From assembly GCF_900112265.1 (NCBI RefSeq), contig NZ_FOLO01000041.1, positions 1-51,402 of the forward strand: DNA of 51,402 bases, given 5' to 3'. The notes beneath the pieces were generated by a model, which ran no database searches, was not told the DNA's origin, and saw only the letters and a list, made by a program, of their open reading frames with translations. Position numbers and translations under genes: made by a program. The stretch is from Pseudoalteromonas denitrificans DSM 6059. GTDB lineage: Bacteria > Pseudomonadota > Gammaproteobacteria > Enterobacterales > Alteromonadaceae. Shown here piece after piece: positions 24,489-33,563 of the stretch (its first letter is position 1; every line of letters begins with the position of its first letter).

Positions 24489-24868
24489 TTCGTATTGCTC
24501 TTTGTTACATATGTATTTAACTCATAGACAGCTTCTTGGTATTTTTGACTTTCATAGACCACTAATGTCACTTGATAAAAATCTGCAGTTTCTGTTTTAA
24601 CAACTTTCTGCTGCCAATACCACTTATGTCCAGCTTGTTCTTCATTACCTTTTTTATTGTTTTTTGGTGGCCACTTATCAGTCAAATGTAATTCAGCTAA
24701 TTGATTTTCAGCAACCCAAGATGCGTATGCTTGCTGCTCAACTATCGAAAGGTGGTTTATATGCTGCCCAGCAACCTGCATGGCAGCGATACCAGCCATA
24801 GCGCATATGCTTAAAGCAACCATAACTTCTAATAAGGTGAAACCCAAATATTGCTTCATATTATTCAT
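24485..24868 (-). CDS. gspI: Type II secretion minor pseudopilin I
   Basis: GspI (127 aa) nucleates the minor pseudopilin tip. The leader MNNMKQYLG is followed by FTLLEVMVALSICAMAGIAA with Glu5. The characteristic AENQLAELHL and the K-rich loop before WYWQQKV match the family. It overlaps gspH upstream and gspJ downstream by 4 nt each. A second Met at residue 4 is a possible alternative start and would shorten the leader to six residues. Confidence 0.92.
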   Translation of the reverse strand: MNNMKQYLGFTLLEVMVALSICAMAGIAAMQVAGQHINHLSIVEQQAYASWVAENQLAELHLTDKWPPKNNKKGNEEQAGHKWYWQQKVVKTETADFYQVTLVVYESQKYQEAVYELNTYVTKSNTK

Positions 24869-25503
24869 AGCTCAGGTTCTCTTTTAAACCTTACAGGAGC
24901 CATAAATTCACCTTCAATGAAAAATGTAGGGTCTCTTTGTTGTTTTAACGAAAACGATAAAGAGAATGGGCTAACCTCTCCTGACGAAAGCAAAATAACC
25001 TGTGGAGTCTTAAGTTTATCTAACTCTAAGAAATTTTCATCATTATCAGAATCCATTAATTGGCGCCAATCAACCTGTTCCAATAAGTTTTCTTGCGCCC
25101 ATGGCAAATCATCAAGTTGTAACTCAACATCTAAAAACTCAGGAAACTTAACCGATTTAAACGCTTTATTTCCCGTTAACGGGATCCATTTTTCACCATC
25201 AAAAGCCAAAAACTCAAAAATATCTTTATCTAAGTGAAAGCCAAGCTCTAATTGATTTAAAACGGCATAATCTGCAGCTAAATTAATAACTGTATGCATT
25301 TTTACAACTTGTTTTTCTAATAGCTCTTCTTCGCCTCCACCTAGGTTATAAACAACCATATTTGTTGCAAAGGCAATGATCACAATGACAACCATGATCT
25401 CAATAAGACTAAAACCTTTATTTTTTTTAGTCCGCAATTGAGAACCATGCCATTTTTGACCTGATTTTAATTTTGATTCCACTTTGAACGATTCAAAATT
25501 CAA
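24865..25503 (-). CDS. gspH: Type II secretion minor pseudopilin H
   Basis: GspH (212 aa as called) is a minor pseudopilin linking the tip to the GspG shaft. The cleavage site is KKNKG followed by FSLIEIMVVIVIIAFATNMV with Glu5. The called TTG start has an ideal AAAGG 7 nt upstream but gives a 30-residue leader, unusually long for a pseudopilin. An internal TTG at 25437 would give a standard short leader (RTKKNKG) but has only a weak ribosome-binding site. The gene begins 15 nt after gspG and overlaps gspI by 4 nt. Confidence 0.88.
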   Translation of the reverse strand: MNFESFKVESKLKSGQKWHGSQLRTKKNKGFSLIEIMVVIVIIAFATNMVVYNLGGGEEELLEKQVVKMHTVINLAADYAVLNQLELGFHLDKDIFEFLAFDGEKWIPLTGNKAFKSVKFPEFLDVELQLDDLPWAQENLLEQVDWRQLMDSDNDENFLELDKLKTPQVILLSSGEVSPFSLSFSLKQQRDPTFFIEGEFMAPVRFKREPEL

Positions 25504-25518
25504 AACTAAACCTTTAAC

Positions 25519-25947
25519 TTAACCATTTTTTTCTTCTTCGTCCCAATTACCTATGTCATCTTCTGTACCCACTTCACCATCAGGTCCCATTGAAAATAAA
25601 TCAATTTTACCAATTTCACCAGGACTTACTAACTGGTATGGGTTACCCCAAGGGTCTTCTGGTAATTTGTCAATAAACCCGCCATCTGGAAAACGTCTCG
25701 GTAATGGTTCAACATCCGTTTCTGTTACTAAAGCTTCTAAACCTTGCTCGGTTGTTGGATAAGTTTTATTTCTCAGTTTATACATGCTCATAGCGTCTTC
25801 TAGCTGCTGGATATCTAAATGTGCTTTATCCTTAGCAGCTTCTTCTTGTTGACCCATAATATTGGGTGCAACAATTGCCATGATCATACCGATGATCACA
25901 AGTACAACCATGATCTCTAATAGTGAAAAACCAGACTGTTTTTTCAT
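25519..25947 (-). CDS. gspG: Type II secretion major pseudopilin G
   Basis: GspG (142 aa) is the major subunit of the pseudopilus that pushes substrates through the secretin. MKKQSG is cut before FSLLEIMVVLVIIGMIMAIV. The signature TYPTTEQGLEALV, the loop with PWGNPYQ, and the calcium-binding end DLFSMGPDGEVGTEDDIGNW are all present, making this an unambiguous GspG. It is 41 nt behind gspF and 15 nt before gspH. The strong ribosome-binding site (AGAGGTAAAAAATG) fits its need for high expression. Confidence 0.96.
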   Translation of the reverse strand: MKKQSGFSLLEIMVVLVIIGMIMAIVAPNIMGQQEEAAKDKAHLDIQQLEDAMSMYKLRNKTYPTTEQGLEALVTETDVEPLPRRFPDGGFIDKLPEDPWGNPYQLVSPGEIGKIDLFSMGPDGEVGTEDDIGNWDEEEKNG

Positions 25948-25988
25948 TTTTTACCTCTAAATTTAAAAATAACTATCAATTATAAATG

Positions 25989-27203
25989 TTATAAACCAAT
26001 TGCTTTATTCATTGCCATAATCGGCTGCAATATTGCCATTACAATAAACAATACAATAACAGCCATGCCCGCAATCATCGCAGGCTCTAATAACTTTAAT
26101 GAAACACTTACCAAACTTTCAAATTCACGATCTTGGTTATCGGCTGAACGTTCAAGCATTTGTTCCAACTCGCCAGACTTTTCACCACTTGCAATCATAT
26201 GAAGCATCATAGGTGGAAAAAACTTAGTTTGTTGTAATGAAGCCCGTAAAGTTGCGCCTTCACTCACCTTCACGGAAGCATCTCCAACGGCTTTTTTAAT
26301 ACGTTCATTTGCCAATACTTCCCCAGATATTTTCATACCTTCTAATAACGGAACTGAACTTGAAGACAAAATACTCAAGGTACGCGCAAACCTTGCGGTA
26401 TTTAAACTGCGACTCACCTTACCTAAACCAGGAAGGGTTAAAATTTTGCTATCGTACCAAAAACGTATTTTAGGTTTTTTAAGTGCTTGCTTGATACCAA
26501 AGACAATCGCAAAAAGAATAATCAAAGTAATATGCCAATAATTTTGTACAAAATTACTTGCTGCAAGTACCCACTCCGTTGTCCAGGGTAAGGCTTGCTT
26601 TGACTTTTCAAAGGTTTTTAATATTTTAGGTACTACACTACCTAACAATATTGAAATAATACCGATAGCAAAAACGACCAAGACCATAGGGTAAACCATA
26701 GCCTGTGTAATTTGGCTGCGCATATGTTGGCGCTGCTCTGTATAATCAGCTAATCGATTGAGTACTTTATCTAAATGACCTGATTTTTCACCTGCCGCAA
26801 CCATGGCTCGGTATAAATAATCAAATACATGAGGAAACTCAGCCAAACCATCGGCTAAGGTATAGCCTTCAACAACTTTTGAGCGTACCGACATTAACAT
26901 GCTTTTTAGCCGTGGCTTTTCACATTGCTCTGCAACAGCTAAAACAGCCTCTTCAACGGGTAATGCCGATTGGATTAAGGTTGCTAACTGCCTAGTGATC
27001 AGAGATAAGTCTGCTGTAGATATTTTTGTTTTGAAAAAACTATTTTGTTTCGCTTTTTCTTGCTCTGCGGCAGCATTAACCTCTAAAGGTGTTAAACCTT
27101 TTTCTTTTAAGCTCGTTCGGACTTGTTTTGCAGTATCGGCCTCAAGCAAACCCTTTTTAGTTTTACCTTTAGCATCTAATGCTTTGTACTCAAATGCAGG
27201 CAC
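25989..27203 (-). CDS. gspF: Type II secretion inner-membrane platform protein F
   Basis: GspF (404 aa) is the polytopic inner-membrane core of the assembly platform. It has two repeated cytoplasmic helical domains (T2SSF) around residues 70-190 and 270-395, and three membrane segments (about 170-190, 220-240 and 375-395). The motifs LADGLAEFP...YRAMVAAGEKSGHL and their second copy SGEKSGELEQML are diagnostic. The start is GTG, and its G overlaps the last base of the gspE stop (TAGTG), implying coupled translation. Confidence 0.95.
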   Translation of the reverse strand: MPAFEYKALDAKGKTKKGLLEADTAKQVRTSLKEKGLTPLEVNAAAEQEKAKQNSFFKTKISTADLSLITRQLATLIQSALPVEEAVLAVAEQCEKPRLKSMLMSVRSKVVEGYTLADGLAEFPHVFDYLYRAMVAAGEKSGHLDKVLNRLADYTEQRQHMRSQITQAMVYPMVLVVFAIGIISILLGSVVPKILKTFEKSKQALPWTTEWVLAASNFVQNYWHITLIILFAIVFGIKQALKKPKIRFWYDSKILTLPGLGKVSRSLNTARFARTLSILSSSSVPLLEGMKISGEVLANERIKKAVGDASVKVSEGATLRASLQQTKFFPPMMLHMIASGEKSGELEQMLERSADNQDREFESLVSVSLKLLEPAMIAGMAVIVLFIVMAILQPIMAMNKAIGL

Positions 27204-28708
27204 TAGCTTTCCTCTCTAGTGACACGTAATACTTCTTCTAATGTAGTTTTACCCGCAAGCACCCTGCTACAACCATCTTGCCTTATGCTTGGCGTTGTTT
27301 TACGAATGTATTTCTCTACAGATTGTTCGCTCTTACCATTATGAATAAGTTCACGAATTGTATCGTCTACAACAAGAAGTTCATGAATACCAGTACGGCC
27401 CCTATAACCATTATGATTACACTCGGTACACCCAATAGCACGATAAATCTCTCTACCTTGATTAAACTCAATGCCTAGTAGTTTACATTCTTTTTCGTCA
27501 GCTACATGAGCTTGTTTACAGTTCGAACATAAAGTTCTCACTAAACGCTGTGATAAAACCCCCAATAAAGATGATGAGAGTAAAAATGGTTCTACCCCCA
27601 TATCTTCCATACGTGTAATAGCACCTGCTGCAGTATTTGTATGTAAAGTAGATAAAACCATATGCCCTGTTAATGAGGCTTGTACAGAAATTTGAGCTGT
27701 TTCTAAATCACGTATTTCACCAACCATTACAACATCGGGATCTTGTCGTAAAATAGCGCGTAAACCACGGGCAAAGGTCATATCTACCTTTGCATTTACT
27801 TGTGTTTGGCCTATGCCAGGAATTTCATACTCTATGGGATCTTCAACGGTTAATATGTTGCTTTCTTTTGAATCTATCTCCGCAAGCCCGGCATAAAGCG
27901 TTGTACTTTTACCCGACCCGGTGGGGCCTGTAACTAAAATAATACCGTGAGGTTTGCGAACCAATTCTGTAAACGTTATGCGATTATCATCACTCATGCC
28001 TAAATCTTCTAGGTCCAAACGAGCATTATTTTTATCAAGTAAACGTAAAACAACTCGCTCACCATAACTAGATGGCATAGTTGATACTCGGACATCAACC
28101 GCACGACCTGCAATTTTCAAGCTAATTCGACCATCTTGCGGTATGCGTTTTTCAGCAATATCTAGCTTAGCCATTACTTTAATACGTGAAACCAGTAAAG
28201 AAGACAATTTACGATTTGGTGTTAATACTTCTTTTAAAACGCCATCAACCCTAAAACGAATAACTAAATCTTGCTCAAAGGTTTCAATATGTATATCAGA
28301 AGCACCCTCTTTAATTGCTTCACCCAACATCGCATTAATGAGCTTTATAATAGGTGCATCATCATCACTGGCGAGTAAATCTTCAGTAGTAGGTAAATCT
28401 TCCGCAAGAGAAAATAAATCGACTTCGTTGCCAATATCTTCCATTATTTGCTGCGTTTCAGAGCTATCTCTTTGATAAACAGCCTCAATTTGCAACTCAA
28501 AATCATCATCAGTTAATAATTCAGTCGTAAAGGTTTTCCCTGCTATCCGTCTAACCTCAAGCAAAACATCTAAATTTAACTGCCCTTTATAAAGCAAATT
28601 TAAAGTGTTTTTTTGAATATCGTGACTTAAAAACACACCAAAACGCCGTGCATAAGAAAAAGGCAAACGTTTAGGAGCCACTGGAATTTGGGCTGCTAAC
28701 TCAGTCAT
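27203..28708 (-). CDS. gspE: Type II secretion ATPase E
   Basis: GspE (501 aa) is the cytoplasmic hexameric ATPase that powers pseudopilus assembly. The N-terminal region binds GspL. The ATPase core has Walker A GPTGSGKST (residues 261-269), an Asp box around TVEDPIEYEIPGIGQ, and Walker B DPDVVMVGEIRDLETA. The His box is LSTLHTN. A tetracysteine zinc module (CSNC...CTEC, about 395-445) is intact. It overlaps gspD by 8 nt and gspF by 1 nt. The motifs distinguish it from PilB by zinc spacing and operon context. Confidence 0.96.
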   Translation of the reverse strand: MTELAAQIPVAPKRLPFSYARRFGVFLSHDIQKNTLNLLYKGQLNLDVLLEVRRIAGKTFTTELLTDDDFELQIEAVYQRDSSETQQIMEDIGNEVDLFSLAEDLPTTEDLLASDDDAPIIKLINAMLGEAIKEGASDIHIETFEQDLVIRFRVDGVLKEVLTPNRKLSSLLVSRIKVMAKLDIAEKRIPQDGRISLKIAGRAVDVRVSTMPSSYGERVVLRLLDKNNARLDLEDLGMSDDNRITFTELVRKPHGIILVTGPTGSGKSTTLYAGLAEIDSKESNILTVEDPIEYEIPGIGQTQVNAKVDMTFARGLRAILRQDPDVVMVGEIRDLETAQISVQASLTGHMVLSTLHTNTAAGAITRMEDMGVEPFLLSSSLLGVLSQRLVRTLCSNCKQAHVADEKECKLLGIEFNQGREIYRAIGCTECNHNGYRGRTGIHELLVVDDTIRELIHNGKSEQSVEKYIRKTTPSIRQDGCSRVLAGKTTLEEVLRVTREES

Positions 28709-30779
28709 TTTTTTTCTCTTCTTTATTTTTACCGTGTAAAAACTCTTGATATGTAGGGGGTAACGTTAAGTCATCATTCCACTCTGGCAATACCGGTGTT
28801 TGCTTATTTGGCATTAAATCGACACCATCGTCTTCCATTTTTACTTGCTCAGAACGGATGTAATTATATTTCTCATGGCTCAATTTATTCATAGTAACAT
28901 CGTCACGAATAATATTAGCGCGAATAAATACCATTAAGTTACGTTTAACTGTTTTAGTTGATGATGACTTAAACAAATGCCCTAAAATAGGAATATCGCC
29001 TAACACAGGTACCTTAGACACACTTTCTTGCACATCTTCATCAATCAAACCACCTAAAATGACCATGCCGCCATCATCAGCCATCACTGTGGTCGTAAAT
29101 TCTCGTTTATTGGTAATAATATCGACCGAAGTTGAACCACTAATACTTGAAACTTCTTGCTCAATAGTTAACAAAATTGCTGAACCGTCATTGATTTGTG
29201 GCGTTACTTTTAACTTAATACCCACTTCTTGGCGGTCTACTGTGCTAAATGGATTTGAGTTATTACTCCCTGCAGCAGACCCCGTTAAAATTGGGATTTC
29301 CTGACCAACGATCATTGAGGCTTCTTGGTTATCCATCGTTGTGATTGAAGGAGTAGATAGAATATTAGAGTTAGTATCTGTTGCAGCTGCTTGGATAATT
29401 GCACCCCAATCACCTTTAACAATACCCATGGCCATGCCATTTACACCACCAAGCAGAGTGCCAAGTGCGGTTAAATCCCCTTTCTCTGTGGTAGTGGTTG
29501 CAACAGGAACTCCATCATTACCAGTGATAACACTGCCTTTAATTTCTTTATCTCTTCCTTGTTCAGCCGCAACGGCTAACTTACCAACAGGTACGGTACC
29601 ATTGTTAAATTGGATCATACCACCTTGTTCACTGATCCATTGAAGACCTAAATTAACACCATCGCCTTCAAATACTTCAAGAACAATGGCTTCAATTAAT
29701 ACTTGAGGTCGACGTATATCTAATTTGGCTATCACTTTATCAAGAGAGCGCATGATATCGGGTTGCGCCGTGATCACTAAAGAGTTCGTTTCAGCATGAG
29801 CTTCTATACTTGTTTTATTATCATTTCGACGACTTTTAGATTTTGAACCTGTTTGCTTTTTTTCATCAGCAATAGACTTACTTACGCCTTGTAATACTTT
29901 TACTAATTCTTCTGATTTAGCATAATTAAGATAAACAACCTTGGTATTACCCTGACTTTCTAATTCACCATCAAGTCGTTTAATTAAATCTAAGGCTCTC
30001 TCTCTTGCTTGTGTTTCACCGCTTACAATAATGCTATTGGTACGGTCATCTGCCACCACTTTTGGTATTAAAAATGCGGGGATATTCGATTTTCCAGATG
30101 TAGGTTTATAAATTTTTTCAATCACAGAAACCACATCAGCTGGGGCTGCATGTTTTAAGCGTATAATATCAACTTGTTTATCACCGGCCTGATCAACTAA
30201 GCGAATGATTTTAACTAAGCGGTTAACCGAAGCTGCATGACCAGTTAACATCATTACATTAGCATCTTTATAGTTGGTAACATGGCCACCATCTTTTTGA
30301 TCACTAAACTGACGAATAAGTGGACCCAACTCTTGAACGCTTACATTTTTAACACGAATTACGCGCGTGACCATCATATCGCCAAACGAATCTACATCAT
30401 CGGTGATAACTGGTACGCTAGATTTTTTGGCGCTAGAACTCTTTTCAACTTTTAAAATACCATTATCCATTTCTATAACGGCAATACCTTGTACTTCTAA
30501 TACATTAAGGAAAAATTGATAATAAAACTTTTCATCCATTAATTCATAACTACGCACATTTACTTTACCGCGCACATTGGGATCAATAATGATGGTCTTA
30601 TTTAAGTTTTTACCAACAATATTAATAAACTCATGGATATCTGTGCCTTTAAAATTGGCAGAGTATTCAACCGCAGCAACAGACAATGTAGTTCCGACAG
30701 CTAGCATCAATACGGCGTATTTGGCCAAACCTTTTTTAATTTTATTTATTTTACTTAGGCGGCGTAACAAGTGATTCAT
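28701..30779 (-). CDS. gspD: Type II secretion outer-membrane secretin D
   Basis: GspD (692 aa) forms the 15-fold outer-membrane gate. A signal peptide with a long basic start (cut near residue 35, SVAAVE) is followed by an N0 domain (YSANFKGTDIHEFINIVG), N1-N3 domains and the secretin core with the VPVLGDIPILGHLFKSS motif. A Gly/Ser/Asn-rich insert at about 405-440 is typical of the cap gate. The C-terminus contains an S-domain-like tail, but no pilotin (gspS) gene is seen here. It follows gspC by 17 nt, with GGAG upstream. Confidence 0.96.
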   Translation of the reverse strand: MNHLLRRLSKINKIKKGLAKYAVLMLAVGTTLSVAAVEYSANFKGTDIHEFINIVGKNLNKTIIIDPNVRGKVNVRSYELMDEKFYYQFFLNVLEVQGIAVIEMDNGILKVEKSSSAKKSSVPVITDDVDSFGDMMVTRVIRVKNVSVQELGPLIRQFSDQKDGGHVTNYKDANVMMLTGHAASVNRLVKIIRLVDQAGDKQVDIIRLKHAAPADVVSVIEKIYKPTSGKSNIPAFLIPKVVADDRTNSIIVSGETQARERALDLIKRLDGELESQGNTKVVYLNYAKSEELVKVLQGVSKSIADEKKQTGSKSKSRRNDNKTSIEAHAETNSLVITAQPDIMRSLDKVIAKLDIRRPQVLIEAIVLEVFEGDGVNLGLQWISEQGGMIQFNNGTVPVGKLAVAAEQGRDKEIKGSVITGNDGVPVATTTTEKGDLTALGTLLGGVNGMAMGIVKGDWGAIIQAAATDTNSNILSTPSITTMDNQEASMIVGQEIPILTGSAAGSNNSNPFSTVDRQEVGIKLKVTPQINDGSAILLTIEQEVSSISGSTSVDIITNKREFTTTVMADDGGMVILGGLIDEDVQESVSKVPVLGDIPILGHLFKSSSTKTVKRNLMVFIRANIIRDDVTMNKLSHEKYNYIRSEQVKMEDDGVDLMPNKQTPVLPEWNDDLTLPPTYQEFLHGKNKEEKKND

Positions 30780-30796
30780 CTCTAAACTCCGAATCT

Positions 30797-31726
30797 TTAA
30801 TCTAAACTGAACAGTACTTCCAATTGCTCGCCCTTGCGATTAATTGAGATAGTAGCTGATTGTGCGGTACGCAATTCATTAATTGCAGCCATAGCTTGTT
30901 TCATATCAGTGAGCATAAAGCCATTAATTGAAGTTGCTAAATCATTATGTTTTAACCCCATTTTTTTAAATAGTGCGGGGTCTTTTCCTGGTCTTAATTT
31001 ATAACCAACCAGTTCACCATTTACACGTGATGGCGATACACGAATATAGTCAAAAAGCTTACCTGGGTTTTTTACCAACTCGGCTCTTTTGTTTTTAATT
31101 TCACGCTTAACATCTGCATTCTGTGTTGCTTGAATTATTCTAGCGTTTCTGGGGATTGCTTTATGTTCTGTTCTAATTGACTGCTTTTTATTATTACTAA
31201 CCGTTTTAGAAAAATTAATACCATCAAGCATGAGCGTTTCGAAACGGTTGCTCACTTTTAAAATAACTCGGTCTGCAAAAACTTGTTTTATTGTTGCTCG
31301 AGTACCTTTAACAACATCATCGACTTGATATGTATCTTGGGTACCTTGGCTTTCAATAATAGCTAAACCCGCTTTATCATTTTTATCTACGGCAACAACA
31401 CCTGTTAACCCAATATTGAGTGACGTTTCTGGCGCATCATTAATAATCTTAGGCTCTTCAATTACTTTTTTTGGCGCTGCATTAGCCTTACCAAACAAAT
31501 TTAAATTTGTTATATCTTGGCTATTTAATACACCTAGAGAAGATGGTTTTGCATAAGATGTGTTAGCAGTTAACGTAGCTGGTTGCGACTTAGGCCAAAA
31601 TAACCAAAAAGCTTGAGATGATAAAAATGCAACATACATCACTATAAGTAATAGCAATGTAAAGCTTATTTTTTTTTCTGGTAACTTTGCAATGAAATGC
31701 TGTAGTTGTTGTATTCTAAACTGCAT
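30797..31726 (-). CDS. gspC: Type II secretion inner-membrane protein C
   Basis: GspC (309 aa) connects the inner-membrane platform to the secretin. One membrane helix (about 22-44) follows a short cytoplasmic tail. A periplasmic homology region (TSLNIGLTGVVAVDKNDKAGLAIIES, about 104-130) binds the N0 domain of GspD. The C-terminal PDZ-like domain (residues 225-309, with LRPGKDPALFKKMGLKHNDLA) may contribute to substrate choice. It is the first gene of the operon and diverges from hslR across 231 bp. Confidence 0.94.
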   Translation of the reverse strand: MQFRIQQLQHFIAKLPEKKISFTLLLLIVMYVAFLSSQAFWLFWPKSQPATLTANTSYAKPSSLGVLNSQDITNLNLFGKANAAPKKVIEEPKIINDAPETSLNIGLTGVVAVDKNDKAGLAIIESQGTQDTYQVDDVVKGTRATIKQVFADRVILKVSNRFETLMLDGINFSKTVSNNKKQSIRTEHKAIPRNARIIQATQNADVKREIKNKRAELVKNPGKLFDYIRVSPSRVNGELVGYKLRPGKDPALFKKMGLKHNDLATSINGFMLTDMKQAMAAINELRTAQSATISINRKGEQLEVLFSLD

Positions 31727-31770
31727 AACCTTTATTTTTATATTTATTTAATAGCGAAGACATAGTAACC

Positions 31771-31793
31771 CGCTTGTTTTCATACAACAAGCG
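31771..31793 (-). other. Hairpin in the gspC leader
   Basis: An 8-bp perfect stem (CGCTTGTT/AACAAGCG, 7-nt loop) lies about 45 bp before the gspC start on the minus strand. No U-run follows. It could influence gspC mRNA stability; I could not identify a convincing gspC promoter. Confidence 0.4.
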
Positions 31794-31916
31794 CCTTGAT
31801 AACGAATGTTATTAACAACGGAAAAAAAACGGTACAAACAGTCCGCTATCGCCTATATTTATTAGCTTAAAGAATTTAGTAAACAAATGTAGTCTCTTTT
31901 TAAAAAAGGCTGTTTA

Positions 31917-31925
31917 TGCTATATT
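31917..31925 (+). promoter_or_regulatory. Extended -10 promoter of hslR
   Basis: TGCTATATT combines an extended TGn element with a five-of-six -10 (31920-31925). It lies 33 bp before the hslR start and downstream of an A-run. The -35 (TTTTTA) is weak, which the extended -10 would compensate for. No heat-shock sigma32 consensus was seen. Confidence 0.5.
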
Positions 31926-31957
31926 TCATGCAATTTTTTCACGATATTTAATTAATA

Positions 31958-32368
31958 ATGGTAAAACAATTAAAAACTCAGCCAAACGAACTGCTTAAAG
32001 TACGACTAGATAAATGGCTTTGGGCCGCGCGATTTTATAAAACTCGCGCTATAGCTAGAGACATGGTTCAAGGCGGAAAAGTTCAATATAATGGCCAGAA
32101 ATGTAAACCGAGCAAAATTGTTGAACTTGGAGCGATTATTAAATTACCGCAAAATCATGATGAAAAAACGGTCACAGTTTTGCAAATATCGGAACATAGA
32201 CGTGGTGCACCTGAAGCACAATTACTCTATCAAGAGTCAAAAGAAAGCCTAGAACAACGAGAGAAAAATACGATTGCCAGAAAAAACAATAGCTTTTTTT
32301 CTCCACACCCAGATAGAAAACCAGATAAAAAACAAAGACGTAAAATCATTCAATTTAAGCAGAGTTAG
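31958..32368 (+). CDS. hslR: Ribosome-associated heat shock protein Hsp15
   Basis: Hsp15 (136 aa) is an S4-domain RNA-binding protein. In E. coli it rescues stalled 50S subunits still carrying peptidyl-tRNA. The S4 domain runs from about residue 14 (LLKVRLDKWLWAARFYKTRAIARDMV) to 75. A basic tail rich in Lys/Arg (DRKPDKKQRRKI) follows. It lies 83 bp ahead of hslO, the same pairing as in E. coli, and probably forms a two-gene heat-shock unit. Confidence 0.95.
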   Translation: MVKQLKTQPNELLKVRLDKWLWAARFYKTRAIARDMVQGGKVQYNGQKCKPSKIVELGAIIKLPQNHDEKTVTVLQISEHRRGAPEAQLLYQESKESLEQREKNTIARKNNSFFSPHPDRKPDKKQRRKIIQFKQS

Positions 32369-32451
32369 TAATATTAAACTAATTTTATTAAAGCAATAAC
32401 ACAGTATTTTTATACTGTTTTGTATTCAAATTAAAGATAGGCAAGTGCCAG

Positions 32452-33294
32452 ATGCAAGATTTATTACATAGATATATTTTTGAAAACCTTGATGCCAGAG
32501 GTGAACTAGTACAGTTAAGCAATACCTTTAATGAAATAGTTAAAGGCCATAACTACCCTGAATCAGTAAAAACATTATTAGGTGAATTATTAGCTGCCAC
32601 CTGTTTATTAACAGCAACATTAAAATTTGAAGGTGATATCGCAGTGCAATTGCAAGGTGATGGTCCTGTTAAATACGCTGTAATTAATGGTGACAATAAA
32701 CAAAACATGCGAGGCATAGCGCGCCTTCAAAGTGAAGTTGCAGGTTCAGGTATTAAAGACTTAATAGGTAATGGCCATATGGTTATTACGATTACACCAA
32801 ATAAAGGTGAGCGATACCAAGGTATCGTACCTTTAGAAGCTGAGACTTTAGCCGGATGTTTAGAGAATTACTTCACGCAATCGGAGCAATTAAAAACCCG
32901 ACTTTGGTTCGCGACAGATATTACTGAAAACTCAGCAAAAGTTTCAGGTTTATTTTTACAAGTATTGCCTGTCGATAAAGACAAAGCTGAGCAAGATTTT
33001 ATTCACCTTGAAGCATTAACAAATACGATAAAAGATAAAGAACTGCTAGAACTTGATGCTAACACAGTACTTACTCGTCTTTATCATGAAGACAACCCTA
33101 GAGTATTTGAACCACAAGCAGTTAGCTATAAATGCACTTGCACCAGAGATAAAACAGCCAGTGCATTAATTAATTTAGGTTTAGAATCTCTACTTGAAGA
33201 TATTAACAAAAATGGCGACATCCAAATTAGTTGCCATTATTGTTTAAGTAATTACATTTTTGATGAATCACAAGTTAAAGCACTTTTTGAGTAA
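32452..33294 (+). CDS. hslO: Redox-regulated chaperonin Hsp33
   Basis: Hsp33 (280 aa) is a holdase activated by oxidation and unfolding. The C-terminal redox switch is intact: a CTC pair (YKCTCTRD) and a CHYC pair near the end bind zinc in the reduced form and become disulfides under oxidative stress. The N-terminal substrate-binding domain with YVAT-like LLGELLAATCLLTATLKFEGDI is typical. It follows hslR and is closed by a clear terminator at 33320-33347, separating it from pckA. Confidence 0.96.
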   Translation: MQDLLHRYIFENLDARGELVQLSNTFNEIVKGHNYPESVKTLLGELLAATCLLTATLKFEGDIAVQLQGDGPVKYAVINGDNKQNMRGIARLQSEVAGSGIKDLIGNGHMVITITPNKGERYQGIVPLEAETLAGCLENYFTQSEQLKTRLWFATDITENSAKVSGLFLQVLPVDKDKAEQDFIHLEALTNTIKDKELLELDANTVLTRLYHEDNPRVFEPQAVSYKCTCTRDKTASALINLGLESLLEDINKNGDIQISCHYCLSNYIFDESQVKALFE

Positions 33295-33319
33295 ATTTAA
33301 GTCATATTCATAATCCATA

Positions 33320-33350
33320 AAAACCGAGTCTTACTCGGTTTTATTATTTT
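33320..33350 (+). terminator. Rho-independent terminator after hslO
   Basis: A 10-bp stem (AAAACCGAGT/ACTCGGTTTT, 33320-33342) with a short loop is followed by TTATTATTTT-like sequence, 26 bp beyond the hslO stop. Confidence 0.88.
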
Positions 33351-33367
33351 GTGATACCCCAAATAAC

Positions 33368-33385
33368 AATGACACCGGTATCATT
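33368..33385. promoter_or_regulatory. 18-bp operator-like palindrome, copy 1 (upstream of pckA)
   Basis: AATGACACCGGTATCATT is a near-perfect palindrome around a central ACCGGT, with one mismatched pair. The same 18 bases recur at 33411. Short palindromes with a central CCGG are typical of LacI-type operators; the regulator is not identified. Confidence 0.65.
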
Positions 33386-33410
33386 CAAAAAGTCCATGCC
33401 CTCAATATCT

Positions 33411-33428
33411 AATGACACCGGTATCATT
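33411..33428. promoter_or_regulatory. 18-bp operator-like palindrome, copy 2 (upstream of pckA)
   Basis: Identical to copy 1, with starts 43 bp apart. That is about four helical turns, so both would face the same side of the DNA. It ends 135 bp before the pckA start and beyond the hslO terminator, so pckA is the natural target. Confidence 0.65.
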
Positions 33429-33563
33429 CGAAAAAGTTCTTAAATCTTTAGCTTAACGTCCTTTATTGCTTTTGTTTTAGCCAGTATTCACCTAGAATTA
33501 GCGCCTAATCTCACAATAGTTCTTTATATTTAAACCCCGTTCAAAACGTAGGAGTGTTTTTGC

